From: Dioscorea cayenensis subsp. rotundata
Taxonomy: Eukaryota; Streptophyta; Magnoliopsida; Dioscoreales; Dioscoreaceae
Reading direction: 5' to 3'
NCBI RefSeq assembly: GCF_009730915.1
Contig: NC_052484.1
Span: 1,736,001-1,800,000 of the forward strand
DNA length: 64,000 bases
The position numbers and the translations under genes are program-made. Below, piece after piece: positions 11,801-23,187 of the stretch (position 1 is the stretch's first letter; the number at the start of each line of letters is the position of its first letter). The notes below the pieces were generated by a model that did no database searches, was not told where the DNA came from, and was given only the letters and a program-made list of their open reading frames with translations.

Positions 11801-13277
11801 ATTTTCCTTTTAGTGAACATCTACATTGATAAGGCTATTTTGTTTAGGAAAAATATTGGCACTAAGTACGCACCTCCCCCTCACATTCTGTGTTGTCTTT
11901 TATTTTAACCATCCAAATCAATTAAATCTTATTTCTATTCAATGCTTTTTCAGTAATTTTCATGTAAGCATCTCATCTTGCTTGTATGTTTGGTGAACTC
12001 TAAAATTAATTGTCTAAAACAATGATTGGATTTGATAATAGATCTTTGATCTCATACTTGCATTAGGATTTTCCTGCATTATTTGTACTGATTACTCTGT
12101 TATTTGCAGAGTTCTTCATGCAATTCCTTCAAATGAAGCAATTGATACAGTTGAGGTTGGTCTACCTGCAGAAGTTTTACTTTTCCACCTGATAGCTAAT
12201 GAATTATGCATCTGTCTGAATTTTCTTTCAAAACCAGGTCTTTCTTTACTAAAGAGGAGAAAATTATTTTGATATCATCAGAGTTACAACAGAATAGATG
12301 TGTTCATAACAAAAAATATTAAGTATAATATTGTTCCTATCTATTTTATATTTGTATTTCACTATGAATTAGATCATATGATGCATTCCAATTTCATTAA
12401 CAATCTTATGTTAAGAAAAAGGAGTCTTATCTGCATGACTTATACTACATCTGATAAGATTGTCTCATTGGTTTTGTGCTTTCCTCTGAATCCTTGTCAT
12501 AATAGTTTCTTCCTGTCCTAAGCCATGCAATTCCCTTGTCCAAAGTTTTGCTGAAGGGCATAACTGTAATTGTCAATTGAACAGGTCTTGCAGTCAAGAA
12601 CTGAGCCATCATTCGTGCCATGGAAAGGCGGAGCAGTAAGTAACCCTTTTATGTATACGTGTGTATATATATATATGTTAGTGCATGCAGCAAGATCATA
12701 CCATCATTGCTTAGAAATAGACTTACAACCTAGTGATGACTTCGTGATGGTGTTTTACATGTTCAGTTCATCAAAGTAAGGCTTCAATAATTGCGAGAAG
12801 TTGCTTAGATATATACTGTTCTCCATTTACTGACCTAAATGCTTGATTTAGATTAGAAATTTGCATGAGAAACATGTAATATAGTGTTCTCCATATTAAC
12901 GTTTATGTATGAAGTGAAACTGAAGTCAAACTTCCCGTGTTCATTTTGGTGAAAAGCAAAGTGTCCCTAAAGTGGTCTTTCATATGCATTATCTTTACAC
13001 TGAAGTGTTGAAGCTCACCTGAAGTGGGAGAAGAAGCAGTGTGTTAAATTTTAAACAAATTTTCTATGCATGTTAAATCTTTGTTTGATAATATGTATAA
13101 CATTTCCGATTTTTGCAAATGCATTTGTTACAGATTCTCGGCATCCTCGATATCTGCCGTGAAGGTTGGATTTTCAGAGAAGACTGGATAAAGAATGGAA
13201 TTCATATAGGCAGCAGCAGAAAATACAAAGACTCATACTATCTCCAGGCAGTGGCCCTGAGTTACATCAGTTCTTAA
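5854..13277 (+). CDS. ARP9: actin-related protein 9 (ARP9/Arp8 family), 20 exons
   Basis: Nuclear actin-related protein; family members of the Arp8 type act in the INO80 chromatin remodeller. Coding exons: 5854-5856, 5954-6026, 6152-6270, 6354-6413, 6515-6580, 6696-6798, 7108-7316, 7934-8054, 8802-8866, 9189-9278, 9686-9737, 10034-10165, 10648-10737, 11021-11091, 11161-11360, 11439-11482, 11567-11616, 12110-12155, 12585-12635, 13134-13277. They give about 595 residues, the usual ARP9 length. Landmarks are DYLRTVNPSQLIAERGSHLV and NPGSANIRVGFAHH at the N-terminus, VVLVVPETFDNR, VNIGAQVTSV, DISRCLLWVQRHHQ, and IGGVALTSGL near the C-terminus. The start codon stands alone in exon 1. Intron 10 uses a GC donor (9279). 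Exon 11 has one base too many near 9725 for the conserved YGGED, so the frame is broken there as assembled. All other exon phases fit. Confidence 0.93.
6032..6046 (+). promoter_or_regulatory. telo-box in ARP9 intron 2
   Basis: AAACCCTAACCCTAA lies just inside the second intron, close to the start of transcription. Telo-boxes are found near the 5' ends of many plant housekeeping and growth genes; a role here is inferred. Confidence 0.5.
9819..10014. repeat. 98-bp tandem duplication in ARP9 intron 11
   Basis: The segment beginning GCACTACCTACTTTCCCATG at 9820 is repeated at 9918 with few differences, through AATAAATTATTTTGTTTAATG in both copies. The second copy ends just before the acceptor of exon 12. 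It does not alter coding sequence. Confidence 0.85.
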
Positions 13278-13422
13278 AACAGGTTACAATATTCACAAAA
13301 ATGTCATCAATTCAGTGTGTAAAATAGTAATAATATACTTTTCTTTTATGGAAACAATCAAAAACTTCTCATTTTAGATTTATTTTATCATAAATGTTTA
13401 TTATAAATATAGAAATTAGAGA

Positions 13423-13700
13423 GTGGTCCCATTTATGAAGAACTGTGGAATAGTCCCACATCGGCTGGTGAGACAAAAGAGAGGATCGAAAGTTGGCTAT
13501 AAAATAAGAGGATTGGGTTGTTGTTTAAGGTTAAAAGGGTCGGTTGGCTATGTATGCCACGCTCATCTTTTGTTGGTGAGTGCTGTATGGCTATCAAGAC
13601 ATATGGCCGACATAATTTATGGAACTTATCTAATAGGGTTGGCTCGCTCGGCCGACCCTCTAAATTATATTAATTGGAATAATTATTTTATTTAAATTAT
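13423..13700 (+). promoter_or_regulatory. snRNA-type promoter (USE + TATA) with unidentified transcript region
   Basis: GTCCCACATCG at 13453-13463 is a perfect plant Upstream Sequence Element, and TATAAAATA starts at 13498. The gap of 34 bases is the spacing of Pol II-type plant snRNA promoters; Pol III types are about ten bases shorter. Transcription would start near 13525-13532. The DNA beyond can fold, since GGGTCGGTTGGC near 13538 pairs with GGCCGACCC near 13655, but it matches no U1, U2, U4, U5, U6, U3 or minor snRNA that I know. The same USE word also occurs in some plant repeats, so this may be a repeat end or a relic. Confidence 0.45.
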
Positions 13701-15600
13701 ATTATATAACTTACTTATTTACAATTGTAATAACATCATAAATTATTGAAGTATGTTTAGCTCCTGTATAAGGTGCGAGATATTGTAATACAGCGGGAGT
13801 GACGATATTGATGATGACCTTGATACGGAGCTGCTAACTATGTATATGACGCCGAAAATAGACCGGACATTACGCACTTGTTACACAACAACCCCTTAGA
13901 GGAAGGCGAGTAGGAGAAATAGAAGTTTGGGCTCTAGAGGGATTTGGTGTTGCTCGATCTAGAAATGATGGAATGCATATTTTGTTTACTGAATCACATA
14001 AAATTTTAGCCAACTCTATACATTTATTTTATTTTATTCATACGTATGAAGTGAAAGGAGACGAAGGAGTTAAGAATATTTTTGACGCAAGTTTGAATTT
14101 GCGACAGGTACAAATGGAAATGAGTTGATAAAACATTCCGGAAAAAATCTTGTCACTTACCTTACAAACACTTATAGAGTCTTGTATAGAACATCTAAAT
14201 TGATCCCATTTTACCTATGTTGATATTAGGATCAATAGGTTGGGTAGCAAAAAAATAAATGGATTTGGAATTTCATCTACTTTTTATGATTGATATGAAT
14301 ATGGATTGAATACGATAAAGACAGAATAATTGGGGGTAGGATAGAGTTTTTTAGCACACTTAATTTATTTAATTTGAATTTATTTATTTTTTAATGTTAA
14401 AAAACAGAATATTTCATTTCGATTTTCTTTCCCTCTATTTTTATTCCCTTCTATCATTCCTTAAGTTCCATAGGTTTGTTAATCCTGTAGAATCTGACCG
14501 ATGCTATTTTTACTGAATTGGTGGGCGCCTAACTTGTCATCCTTATTCACATCATTATTTTTTTATATAAATTTTAAATTTGAACTTTAAAAATTCTTAA
14601 ATACTCAAAATTATTATAAAAACTATATCTAAAAAATTATAAACCCAAATACTACAAAATTCTATCCCTAAAAAATCTAAAGTTTTAAACTCTAAATCAT
14701 AAGACTCACTAATTTATTCTAAACTTAAATAGAATCACAAACCCCCGTAGTGTTTATGGATTTCTACTATCGTTTTGAGGCTTACATTTATCATTTCATA
14801 TGCTTATATTTTTACGATTAAATATTTAAATTTAAAATTTAGATAATAAAGAGAAATTAATTTTTCTTAAAGAGATAAAGAAAAGAATGACGTGACTCTG
14901 GCCATGACCAACTTAACATCCACATCATTTGGATAACCTATTTGGAAAATCTATTCGGTAAAAATATCATTATTCATTGTAACAACATTTGCCGTGAGCT
15001 TTAATTTGTATTAAATTGGAGCAGGTACATAAATTTTTAATTTGTATTAAATTTGAGTTTTATTTGTCTAAGTGTATAAGTTGATGACGTGACATGGGTC
15101 TATAGTATCTATGTGTATTTTTTTGACTATTAGGTTATCAATTTATCATTGGAAATCTCCAATTATCCACAGATGAAATGCTTAAATTTGATATAAATTA
15201 AAAAATTAGTGTTTAAAATGAGATACGGTTAAATGTCCCATATTCAAAAAATTTACTTTGCATTTATAGTTCAACTAAACAAATGTGATAAACACAAATA
15301 ATCAAGCAAATGTGATCATTTAGTGACACAAGATTAAATCATACACTGATATATAAGATTTGGATTATAAATTAGCACTCAAAATCGATGATATATAAGA
15401 TTTGGATTATAAGTCAACACTTAAGATTTGGATTTGATTGTAAATCAACATTAAAAATTGTAAATCACTACTGATTTCTTAACTTTCTAGTTCACGATCA
15501 ATAATCATTCACGATCATTCATAGATGTATTTTTATTCAATGAAATAAAATTTGGATTATAAGTTCGATATTCACAATCAGTCGTTATAATAAATGAATA
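13701..15600. other. AT-rich intergenic DNA between ARP9 and cyclophilin
   Basis: No protein-like frame or RNA gene is seen. There are short local repeats: the phrase GATATATAAGATTTGGATTATAA recurs around 15345-15420 in two copies. The rest looks like decayed repeat sequence. Confidence 0.5.
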
Positions 15601-15604
15601 TCAC

Positions 15605-15702
15605 AAAACCAATATTTAACTAAACTTAAACTCAGAACTCTTAAATCTTTATTAATTTTTTGCAAAACCAATATTTAACCAAACTTAAACTCAAAACTCT
15701 TA
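15605..15702. repeat. 58-bp direct duplication, one copy split by a MITE
   Basis: AAAACCAATATTTAAC, AAACTTAAACTC, ACTCTTA at 15605-15643 recurs at 15664-15702. The first copy continues as TTAAATCT; the second is interrupted by the MITE at 15703 and resumes after it with TTAAATCT at 16083. The first copy therefore shows the unoccupied target site. Confidence 0.8.
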
Positions 15703-16082
15703 GGGGCCGTTTGGTTCGTGGTAATAACATATTATCACGTAATGAGATTACCATGGTAATATGAGTGGGAATGTTATGTGGTTGGAAATATTGCGGTAAT
15801 TTAATATAACCATGTTTGATTGGGAACTCTTATTACCGGGAATAATACATTACCGTGTTTGACTGTCATGGTAATTAATTTGTTAAAATATAAAAAGTTA
15901 TAAAATTATCATGATAATCCAAGATAGACATCAAATTTGGTGATAATAGAATTATCACTTTCTATTAATATGATATATTACCATGCACATTACCACCGGT
16001 ACAATACCAAATATGATAATATTTTTAAATTACCACGTAACATATGGTAATCTTTCTACATTACCCTGAACCAAATCGCTCC
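15703..16082. mobile_element. Tourist-like MITE (PIF/Harbinger), 380 bp, TTA duplication
   Basis: The left end GGGGCCGTTTGGTTCGTGG and the reverse complement of the right end GGAGCGATTTGGTTCAGGG are terminal inverted repeats. Each end is flanked by TTA (15700-15702 and 16083-16085), the three-base target duplication of PIF/Harbinger elements. The interior is AT-rich, with repeated GGTAAT/ATTACC words, and has no coding capacity, so it depends on a transposase elsewhere. A nearby duplication preserves the empty site. Confidence 0.88.
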
Positions 16083-16290
16083 TTAAATCTGCTTATTCTT
16101 GGCAAGGTGATACCCTTAAAATCACTTTAGCGCATTAAAATAGGCAATTAATTTGCTGATTTTTTATATTTTAAAAAACGCATCAAAATAAGTATTAAAA
16201 AAAAACTAAATATAAAAAAAAAAAAATTTATTAAATCCAAACTTAAAAAAAAAAACACAAAAGCCTACAAAGATCAAACACTACAAAAAT

Positions 16291-16821
16291 TTAAGAGCTC
16301 TCAGTAGTGATCTCTCCACAATCCTCGATCACAACCTTCGTCTTCGTCTCTCCACTCCCCGATCCCTCCTTCTCCATCGCCTCCACAACTCCATACCCAT
16401 CCACCACCTTCCCAAACACCACATGCTTCCCATCCAACCACCCCGTCCTCGCCGTGCAGATGAAGAACTGTGATCCATTCGTATTCGCCCCCGCATTCGC
16501 CATCGACACCATTCCCGGCCCTGTGTGCTTCTTCTTGAAGTTCTCGTCCTCAAATCTCGCCCCATAGATCGATTCCCCGCCGGTCCCGTTCCCTCTCGTG
16601 AAATCCCCACCTTGGCACATGAATCCCGGGATGATCCGATGAAAGCTCGATCCTTTGTAGTGCAAGGGCTTACCTGAGATCCCGATCCCCTTCTCGCCCG
16701 TGCAGAGACACCGGAAGTTCTCCGCCGTTTTTGGAACCACGTCGGCGAATAGCTCCATGATTATCCTCCCTGCTCTTGCTTTCCCGATCGCTATGTCGAA
16801 GAACACCCTCGGATTCGCCAT
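16291..16821 (-). CDS. cytosolic cyclophilin, peptidyl-prolyl cis-trans isomerase
   Basis: Single-domain cyclophilin that catalyses proline cis-trans isomerisation and assists folding, most likely in cytosol and nucleus. The frame is uninterrupted and intronless. The chosen start (16821) gives 176 residues beginning [15 protein letters not shown], as in plant CYP18/19 proteins; an in-frame Met ten codons upstream (16851) is less likely. Visible motifs: the active-site segment [17 protein letters not shown] with the catalytic Arg, [10 protein letters not shown], and the Trp-containing [14 protein letters not shown] that binds cyclosporin. The insertion [14 protein letters not shown] is the divergent loop of plant cytosolic cyclophilins, and both loop-related cysteines (CLCTGEKG and IEDCGEI) are present. 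No targeting signal is visible. It faces the RAD5-type gene head to head, about 1 kb apart. Confidence 0.95.
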   Translation of the reverse strand: MANPRVFFDIAIGKARAGRIIMELFADVVPKTAENFRCLCTGEKGIGISGKPLHYKGSSFHRIIPGFMCQGGDFTRGNGTGGESIYGARFEDENFKKKHTGPGMVSMANAGANTNGSQFFICTARTGWLDGKHVVFGKVVDGYGVVEAMEKEGSGSGETKTKVVIEDCGEITTESS

Positions 16822-16889
16822 CGATGAGGTTTGTATCAAATCGAAGTTCAAAATCTGGGTTTTTTTTAATGGATTTGGGATTTGATGGA

Positions 16890-16990
16890 GTGGAATTAGG
16901 GTTTGGAGAAATGGGGGATTGAAATCGTTTGATGGTGGCTCTAGGGTTTCAGTTCCTCGCTAGGGTTTTTGGGATTTTTAGGGTTTTTAT
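16890..16990 (-). promoter_or_regulatory. telo-box cluster in the cyclophilin leader
   Basis: Four AAACCCTA words on the minus strand (complements at 16896-16904, 16942-16949, 16961-16968 and 16979-16986) lie within 90 bp just upstream of the cyclophilin start. Telo-boxes mark promoters and leaders of ribosomal, translation and cell-growth genes in plants. Confidence 0.65.
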
Positions 16991-17648
16991 AGGAGAGAAG
17001 AAGAACTGTGATTTTGCGTTTAAACCCTTAAAAAAGTAACTTTTATTTTGAATAGAGTGCGGTGTTTTTGCATTTTATACCCTATAAAATGATTAAGGGA
17101 ATATTTTAAAAATGGTTTCTTAGTTTTTTTTTAAAATAAATAAAGTTTGTTTTTACTGTTTTTAAATTATGTGATTTTTTCGTTAGTAAAAAAAAAATAC
17201 AAAAAACTGTTAGTAAAATAGTCAATATATTATAAAAAAACATCACGTAATGTATAGAAAAACATATTTTTAATTTTATTTGGTTTATAAATTTTAATTT
17301 TATGAATATTTTAAGAGAAATTAATAAATTTTAAAAAAAAATTATACCAAGACGATTTTTAAATAATAAATTAATAAAAGTTAAGGACTTATATGCCTTT
17401 TGTGCAAAACTGGGGTGTTTTTTTTAAATTTCCTAATAATTAATTGTGTATATGCCTATATTTGTGCATATTTTTTTAATTAAAATTAAATATTAAATTT
17501 TTGGGTAAATAATAATTAAAGATTTTTTTGGGATAAGTAATATTTGTTGTATTTTTATAATTAATTAATTTAATTTATTGGAATATTAAAATTTTCACTT
17601 CACAGTAAAAAAGCCCGCTTGAGAAGCTTTCCCTCCATAAATTCACTC

Positions 17649-17756
17649 TTCCCGCCAAATCCTTCCCGGCAAAACTAAAATCCCTAAAAACTCTGCCCTA
17701 ATATTTAAAGATTCATTCTTTTTTGAATCAATGTTCTTTGTTTCTTTAAACCCTAA
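17649..17756 (+). promoter_or_regulatory. E2F-type site and telo-box upstream of the RAD5-type gene
   Basis: TTCCCGCCAAA at 17649-17659 (TTTGGCGGGAA on the other strand) is a textbook E2F-binding site. AAACCCTAA follows at 17748-17756. Both lie within 160 bp of the start codon, which suits an S-phase-expressed repair gene. Function is inferred from sequence only. Confidence 0.6.
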
Positions 17757-17805
17757 TTTCTGATTCTATTCTCTATTCTTCCCCAAATCTTCATTTTTTT
17801 TTTCT

Positions 17806-20800
17806 TTGGATCCGTTGATTTCTAAATTTATGGAGATTGATTCATCTTTTTTGGATTCTGGAATCCCAGAATCCAGAGTTCTTCTTGTAGAAGAGATCAG
17901 CATCATCAGATCAGTTCTTGGGAATTTGCCATCAGAGATTGAGATTCTCCAAGCGCTCTCCGTCGCTGGGAACAACCCGGATCGAGCCATCAACATCCTC
18001 CTTGACAAGGATTCCAAAGTTGAGATTAAAAAGGTACCCTTGAAGGAAGAGATGGATTCCCACGTCATCGGAGAAGTTATAGCTGATGTTTTGATTCCTC
18101 AAGTTGTGGTTAAAGAGGAGAAGAATGAGGTTTTCATTCCTCAAGTCGCGGTTAAAGAGGAAAAAGATGAGGTTTTTATTCCTCAAGTCCCAGGCGAAGT
18201 TAAACCTGATGTTTTGATTCCTCAAGTCGTGGTTAAACAGGAGAAAGATGAGGTTTTGAGTTTCTAAAGTCATGGTAAAAGAGGAAAAAGTTGATACTTT
18301 TGATTCCTCAAGTCCCAGTCGAACTTAAAGCTGAGGTTTTGATTCCTCACGTTGACGTTAAAGAGGGAAAAAGATGAGGTCTCGAAGCCAGATAGCAAAG
18401 TGAAGCAGGGAACGTATTCGATTTTTACAACTGAGAACAGAATCAAGAAGAAGACTTTGGATGGATGTGGTGATAACTACATGGATCTTACCACAACTCA
18501 TTTTTCAAAGTATCTGAATCCTCGACCAATCAGGTCTGTAAATACAGGCTACCTAAAGTTTCAGGAGCATGTAGCCAGTGAAAAGGCAGAGAAAGGAGAG
18601 TTTCTGGAAGAACCGAATTGGTTTCTGGTGGAGAAGGCTTATGTGACTGGATTATCGACATGTCGAGGGATGTGGAAGCTAGTTGAAAATGAGGTTGTTC
18701 ATTTCTGCTTTCCAAAGTCTGATGTGAGACGAAGGCCTGGGAATCATTGGGTGAGTGCAAAGACTGCAGCTGCTGCGTCTGAGATTGTCCGCTTCTCTAC
18801 AAAGCGATCTGGAGAGGTATATCAGTTGATTTTCATGAATGTGTGCTGGTATGAGTCATGTTTTAATGTCTATTTCTTGTGTTTTTTTTTTCACTTAAAT
18901 TTAGATTGGGAGGCTTCCAACGGAGTGGGCGCGGTGCCTAATTCCCCTTGTGAGTTCATCCAAGGTTAAGGTTCAAGGGCGGTGTGTATTGTCTGTTCAG
19001 CAGCTTAGCTTAATGCAAGAGATTGTTTTATATGTTAGGTAATCTGCAAACCCCTGCTATTCCACTGATTTGATTCCTATTGATAAGAAAAAAAAATGGT
19101 TTTTGTTAGAGAGAATGACATGAGACATTTTGCGGGTCTTCTTGCTCAATTTCTTGCAGTTTTTATATCCATGGCTCAATTTTTACAACGGGGGATAAAT
19201 CCTCATGGAAACTTGTGTCTGCATCACAATTGGATTCCACCATTCATCCACTCCCTACCTTGTTCAAGCTACTGAAAATAAAACCATTTAAAAAGGTATT
19301 TATATTCTCTTCATTTGGTTAATTTTTTTACACAGGACAGTTGGAAGTTTATTTATTTCCCTCTTATTGCTGGAATTTAGCTGATAATTTGCATTGTTCT
19401 GTTGAATTTTCCAGGCTGATTTTACTCCAGAGGAACTTGATACTCGCAAGCGTTCATTAAATCTGAAAGTAAGTTTGCTCCTTTCCGTTTAATCATTCCT
19501 GGTTGCAGTATACTATTATAATGAAATGCCAATATTTCTCACTTGCTAAACAACCTGACTTTTTTTTGTGGGATTAAAAGCCATTCATTTCAGACACAAA
19601 TCTATCTAGACTATAATGCTTTTTCTGTTTGACTTGAAATTAAATAGGATGATGATGACGATGAACCTCAACAAATAGTGGGTCTAGCAAAGCGAAGAAG
19701 AGGAGGCCAAACATATCCAGAGCAAAGTAATGATGAACAAGCAGTCTCAGAGTCATCCTTGAATAAGCTTGTTGGTGCTGCTGAAGTATATGACTTGAAG
19801 GTAAATACAATTAGAACAGATAGATTTATCATAAAATTCACAGTTTCTCATTTCCGAACAAATAATAACGAGAACGGTTTACTTTTTTTATTCATGTTCT
19901 TTGCACAAAATTTTCCAGGAAGCAGAACCCCCAAGCACACTTACATGTGAACTAAGATCATACCAGAAACAAGCCCTCCACTGGATGTCAGAATTAGAGA
20001 AGGGAATTGATTTTGAGCAAGCAGCAAAAACCCTTCATCCATGCTGGGATGCTTATAATATCTCTGACAAGTATGCCGAGATGTTTTTTTTCTTACCTTC
20101 GAGCAGTGCCAACAAAAATTATGTGCTCTTACTAATCCATCAACACATTGCTCTTTATCAGGAGAGCATCTGCTGTTTATGTCAATGTGTTCTCAGGAGA
20201 AGCTACTACAAATTTCCCAAGTGCGACACAAATGGCTAGAGGAGGAGTAAGTCTGCTATTGCCCATTAGTTTATTGTGCTCTCATTTCTTCTTTTATGAT
20301 AGAATCACCAGTTTGATCTTCTCATATTATATTTATGTTTTTTTCACTCAGTTCTTGTTCATCTTTCTGAGAGTTTCCATTCATGCATCACTTGCTTTTC
20401 TCCCTTTCTCAGTTATGGTTTAAATTTGTGAGTTGTTCCTTCTATTTTGTATGCTCTCTACAGATTTTAGCAGATGCAATGGGACTAGGGAAGACAGTGA
20501 TGACTATAGCTTTGATACTTGCAAACCCTGGAAGAGGAATTTCGCATGACAAAGACATCGAAATGAGTAATGACAATCATCAATCTACTGGCATCTCCAA
20601 CACAAAGACATCAACTGTAGTCAAAGGTGGCACTCTTATTGTATGCCCCATGGCATTATTGGGTCAATGGAAGGTGATTTCTTATGTTTCCGAGTTTCTA
20701 CACCTTAATCACTGTTCTAAGACTATCTAAATTATCTGAATCCCTCTGCATGATAATTTGATCATTGGATTTCAAAATGATGGGCATGAGCAGCCTAACT

Positions 20801-23187
20801 TTTTGTACTTGCAGGATGAGTTGGAAACTCATTCAAAACCGGGCTCAATTTCTGTCTTTGTACACTATGGTGGTGACAGAACCAATGATCCCAAAATCGT
20901 TGCAGATAATGATGTGGTTCTCACCACATACGGCGTCTTAGCTGTGGCTTATAAATGCGTAAGAATTATAACAATGATCTTCAAATCCTTGGATGTTGTG
21001 GATTTATTTGACCAATGCTTAAGAAATTTAATCCTAGTCTTATTGTTTGATCACAACTTCTTTGCCTCTGAATTAGGATCCAGGAAAAGTCAGCATCTTT
21101 CATCAAATCGAATGGTATAGAGTGGTATTGGATGAAGCACACACAATTAAATCCTCTAAAACTCGAGTTGCTCAATCAGCATTTGCTCTTGTCTCACACT
21201 GTAGATTGTGCCTTACGGGCACTCCTCTACAGGTATACACACTTTAACTTTTTCTCTGGCAAACTTGTATGGCTCTGTTAATATGATTAGCTTTGTTGTT
21301 TTTCAAATGCAGAATAATTTGGAAGATCTCTACAGCCTTCTCTGCTTTTTACGTGTTGAACCGTGGTGCAATTGGGCATGGTATGTACAACACCACTAAT
21401 ATTGCATGCATACTCTTATTTTCTCAAGATTATGAGTATATTCATATGTTTATATATTCAGGTGGCATAAACTAATCCAGAGACCATATGAAAGTGGTGA
21501 CGAGAGAGGGTTGAGATTAGTTAAAGCAATTCTAAGGCCATTGATGCTCAGGAGAACAAAAGAGACAACAGATAAAGAAGGAAGGTCAGGGTTTTACACC
21601 TATTCTTGTGTTTATATCAAATTACTGAAACAGTGAGTAAATGATACTTTTCCTCAGGCCTATTCTAGTCCTTCCTCCAGTCAATGTTCAAGTAGTTGAA
21701 TGCGAACAATCTGAAGCTGAAAGAGACTTCTATGATGCTCTATTCAAGAAATCAAAGGTGAGCAAACTTCTTTTTTAATACTACAAATGCTGCTAACTCT
21801 TTAAACACAATTTCTTACTTCTGTATTTTCATTTGTCAAACAGGTAAGATTTGATCAGTTTGTTGCTCAAGGAAAAGTTCTCCATAACTACGCTTCCATT
21901 CTCGAGCTACTTCTTCGCTTAAGACAATGCTGCAACCATCCATTCCTTGTCATGAGGTCAGTGAAAGCTTTTATCAGTATTTCTATGGTTTAAATCATGT
22001 GTTTCTAAGCATACTCTGAATATGGCAGCCGAGGAGACAACCAGGAATATGCAGATCTCAACAAGCTTGCACGTCACTTCCTCGAAGGGACTACCCAAAA
22101 CTCTGTTAACTCCACTTCTTCAGCACCCACAAGAGCTTTTGTCGAAGAGGTGGTGGAGGGGATCAGGCGGGGTGAAGTGACTGAGTGCCCCATATGTCTA
22201 GAATCTGCTTCCGATGATCCTGTTCTCACACCATGCGCACATAGAATGTGCCGTGAATGCCTCCTATCAAGCTGGAGGAGTCCATCTGGAGGACCGTGCC
22301 CAATTTGTCGGAAACCTCTGACTAAGACTGACCTTATTACATGCCCGACCGAGAGCCGGTTCCAGGTTGATGTTGTAAAGAACTGGAAAGAGTCATCCAA
22401 GGTCACCAAACTACTCAAATGTCTACAGAGCATTCATAATGCTGGGCTAGGCGAAAAGAGCATCATCTTCAGCCAGTGGACTTCATTCCTCGATCTACTC
22501 GAAATCCCTTTAAAGAAGAAGAGTGTCGGATTCTTACGGTTTGATGGGAAGCTTTCCCAGAAGCAAAGAGAAAAGGTCTTGAAAGAGTTCAGTGAAAGCA
22601 CAGATAAGCTTGTAAGTTAGTTACTACTTACTAGCCGTTACCTTCCCGCCATTTTCTTTTTCAAAACGCAGTTGGTCTTATACTTGTCCGTATATAACTT
22701 TACCGAATTCTAATCATATCTTTGCTTGTTTTCAGGTGTTACTGATGTCACTAAAAGCCGGAGGAGTAGGACTAAATTTGACGGCGGCTTCAAATGTATT
22801 TCTGATGGTAATCATCCATGAAAAATACTCGAATGAATTAGAGTTCTCAAAGAGTGTTAAAAATTTACTCATTGATTTTATTGTGGAATTAGGATCCTTG
22901 GTGGAATCCTGCAGTTGAAGAACAAGCGATAATGAGAATTCATCGAATTGGCCAAAAACGGCAAGTTAGAGTTCGTCGATTCATTGTTAAGGTAAAAACA
23001 ACAACAACATAGTAAAAGATAATTGTAAGTTTGTAATTACTTACATAATTTGAATTGAATGTAGGATACTGTTGAAGAGAGGATGCAACAAGTGCAAGCT
23101 AGAAAACAGAGAATGATTGCTGGAGCTCTTACTGATGAGGAAGTTCGAAGTGCTCGAATCGAGGAACTTAAAATGCTATTCAGGTGA
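17806..23187 (+). CDS. RAD5B: RAD5-family DNA repair helicase/E3 ligase (HIRAN-SNF2-RING), 18 exons
   Basis: Nuclear SNF2 ATPase and ubiquitin ligase of post-replication repair (PCNA polyubiquitination, fork reversal). Exons: 17806-18816, 18905-19038, 19160-19295, 19415-19468, 19648-19800, 19919-20070, 20162-20246, 20464-20673, 20815-20958, 21077-21232, 21313-21380, 21462-21584, 21658-21757, 21844-21956, 22029-22611, 22736-22807, 22893-22991, 23065-23187; about 1170 residues. Order of parts: a UBA-like start ([20 protein letters not shown]), tandem VxIPQVxVKEEKDE repeats, HIRAN (about 265-380), ATPase with [10 protein letters not shown] and VVLDEAH, a C3HC4 RING (CPICLES to CPICRKPL), and the C-terminal helicase lobe ending MRIHRIGQ. 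The repeat part of exon 1 holds three single-base gains (near 18260, 18296, 18365) whose net effect restores frame; between them the assembled frame has stops. The VKEE repeats and location beside ARP9 favour RAD5B over RAD5A. A second Met at 17830 may be the start. Confidence 0.92.
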
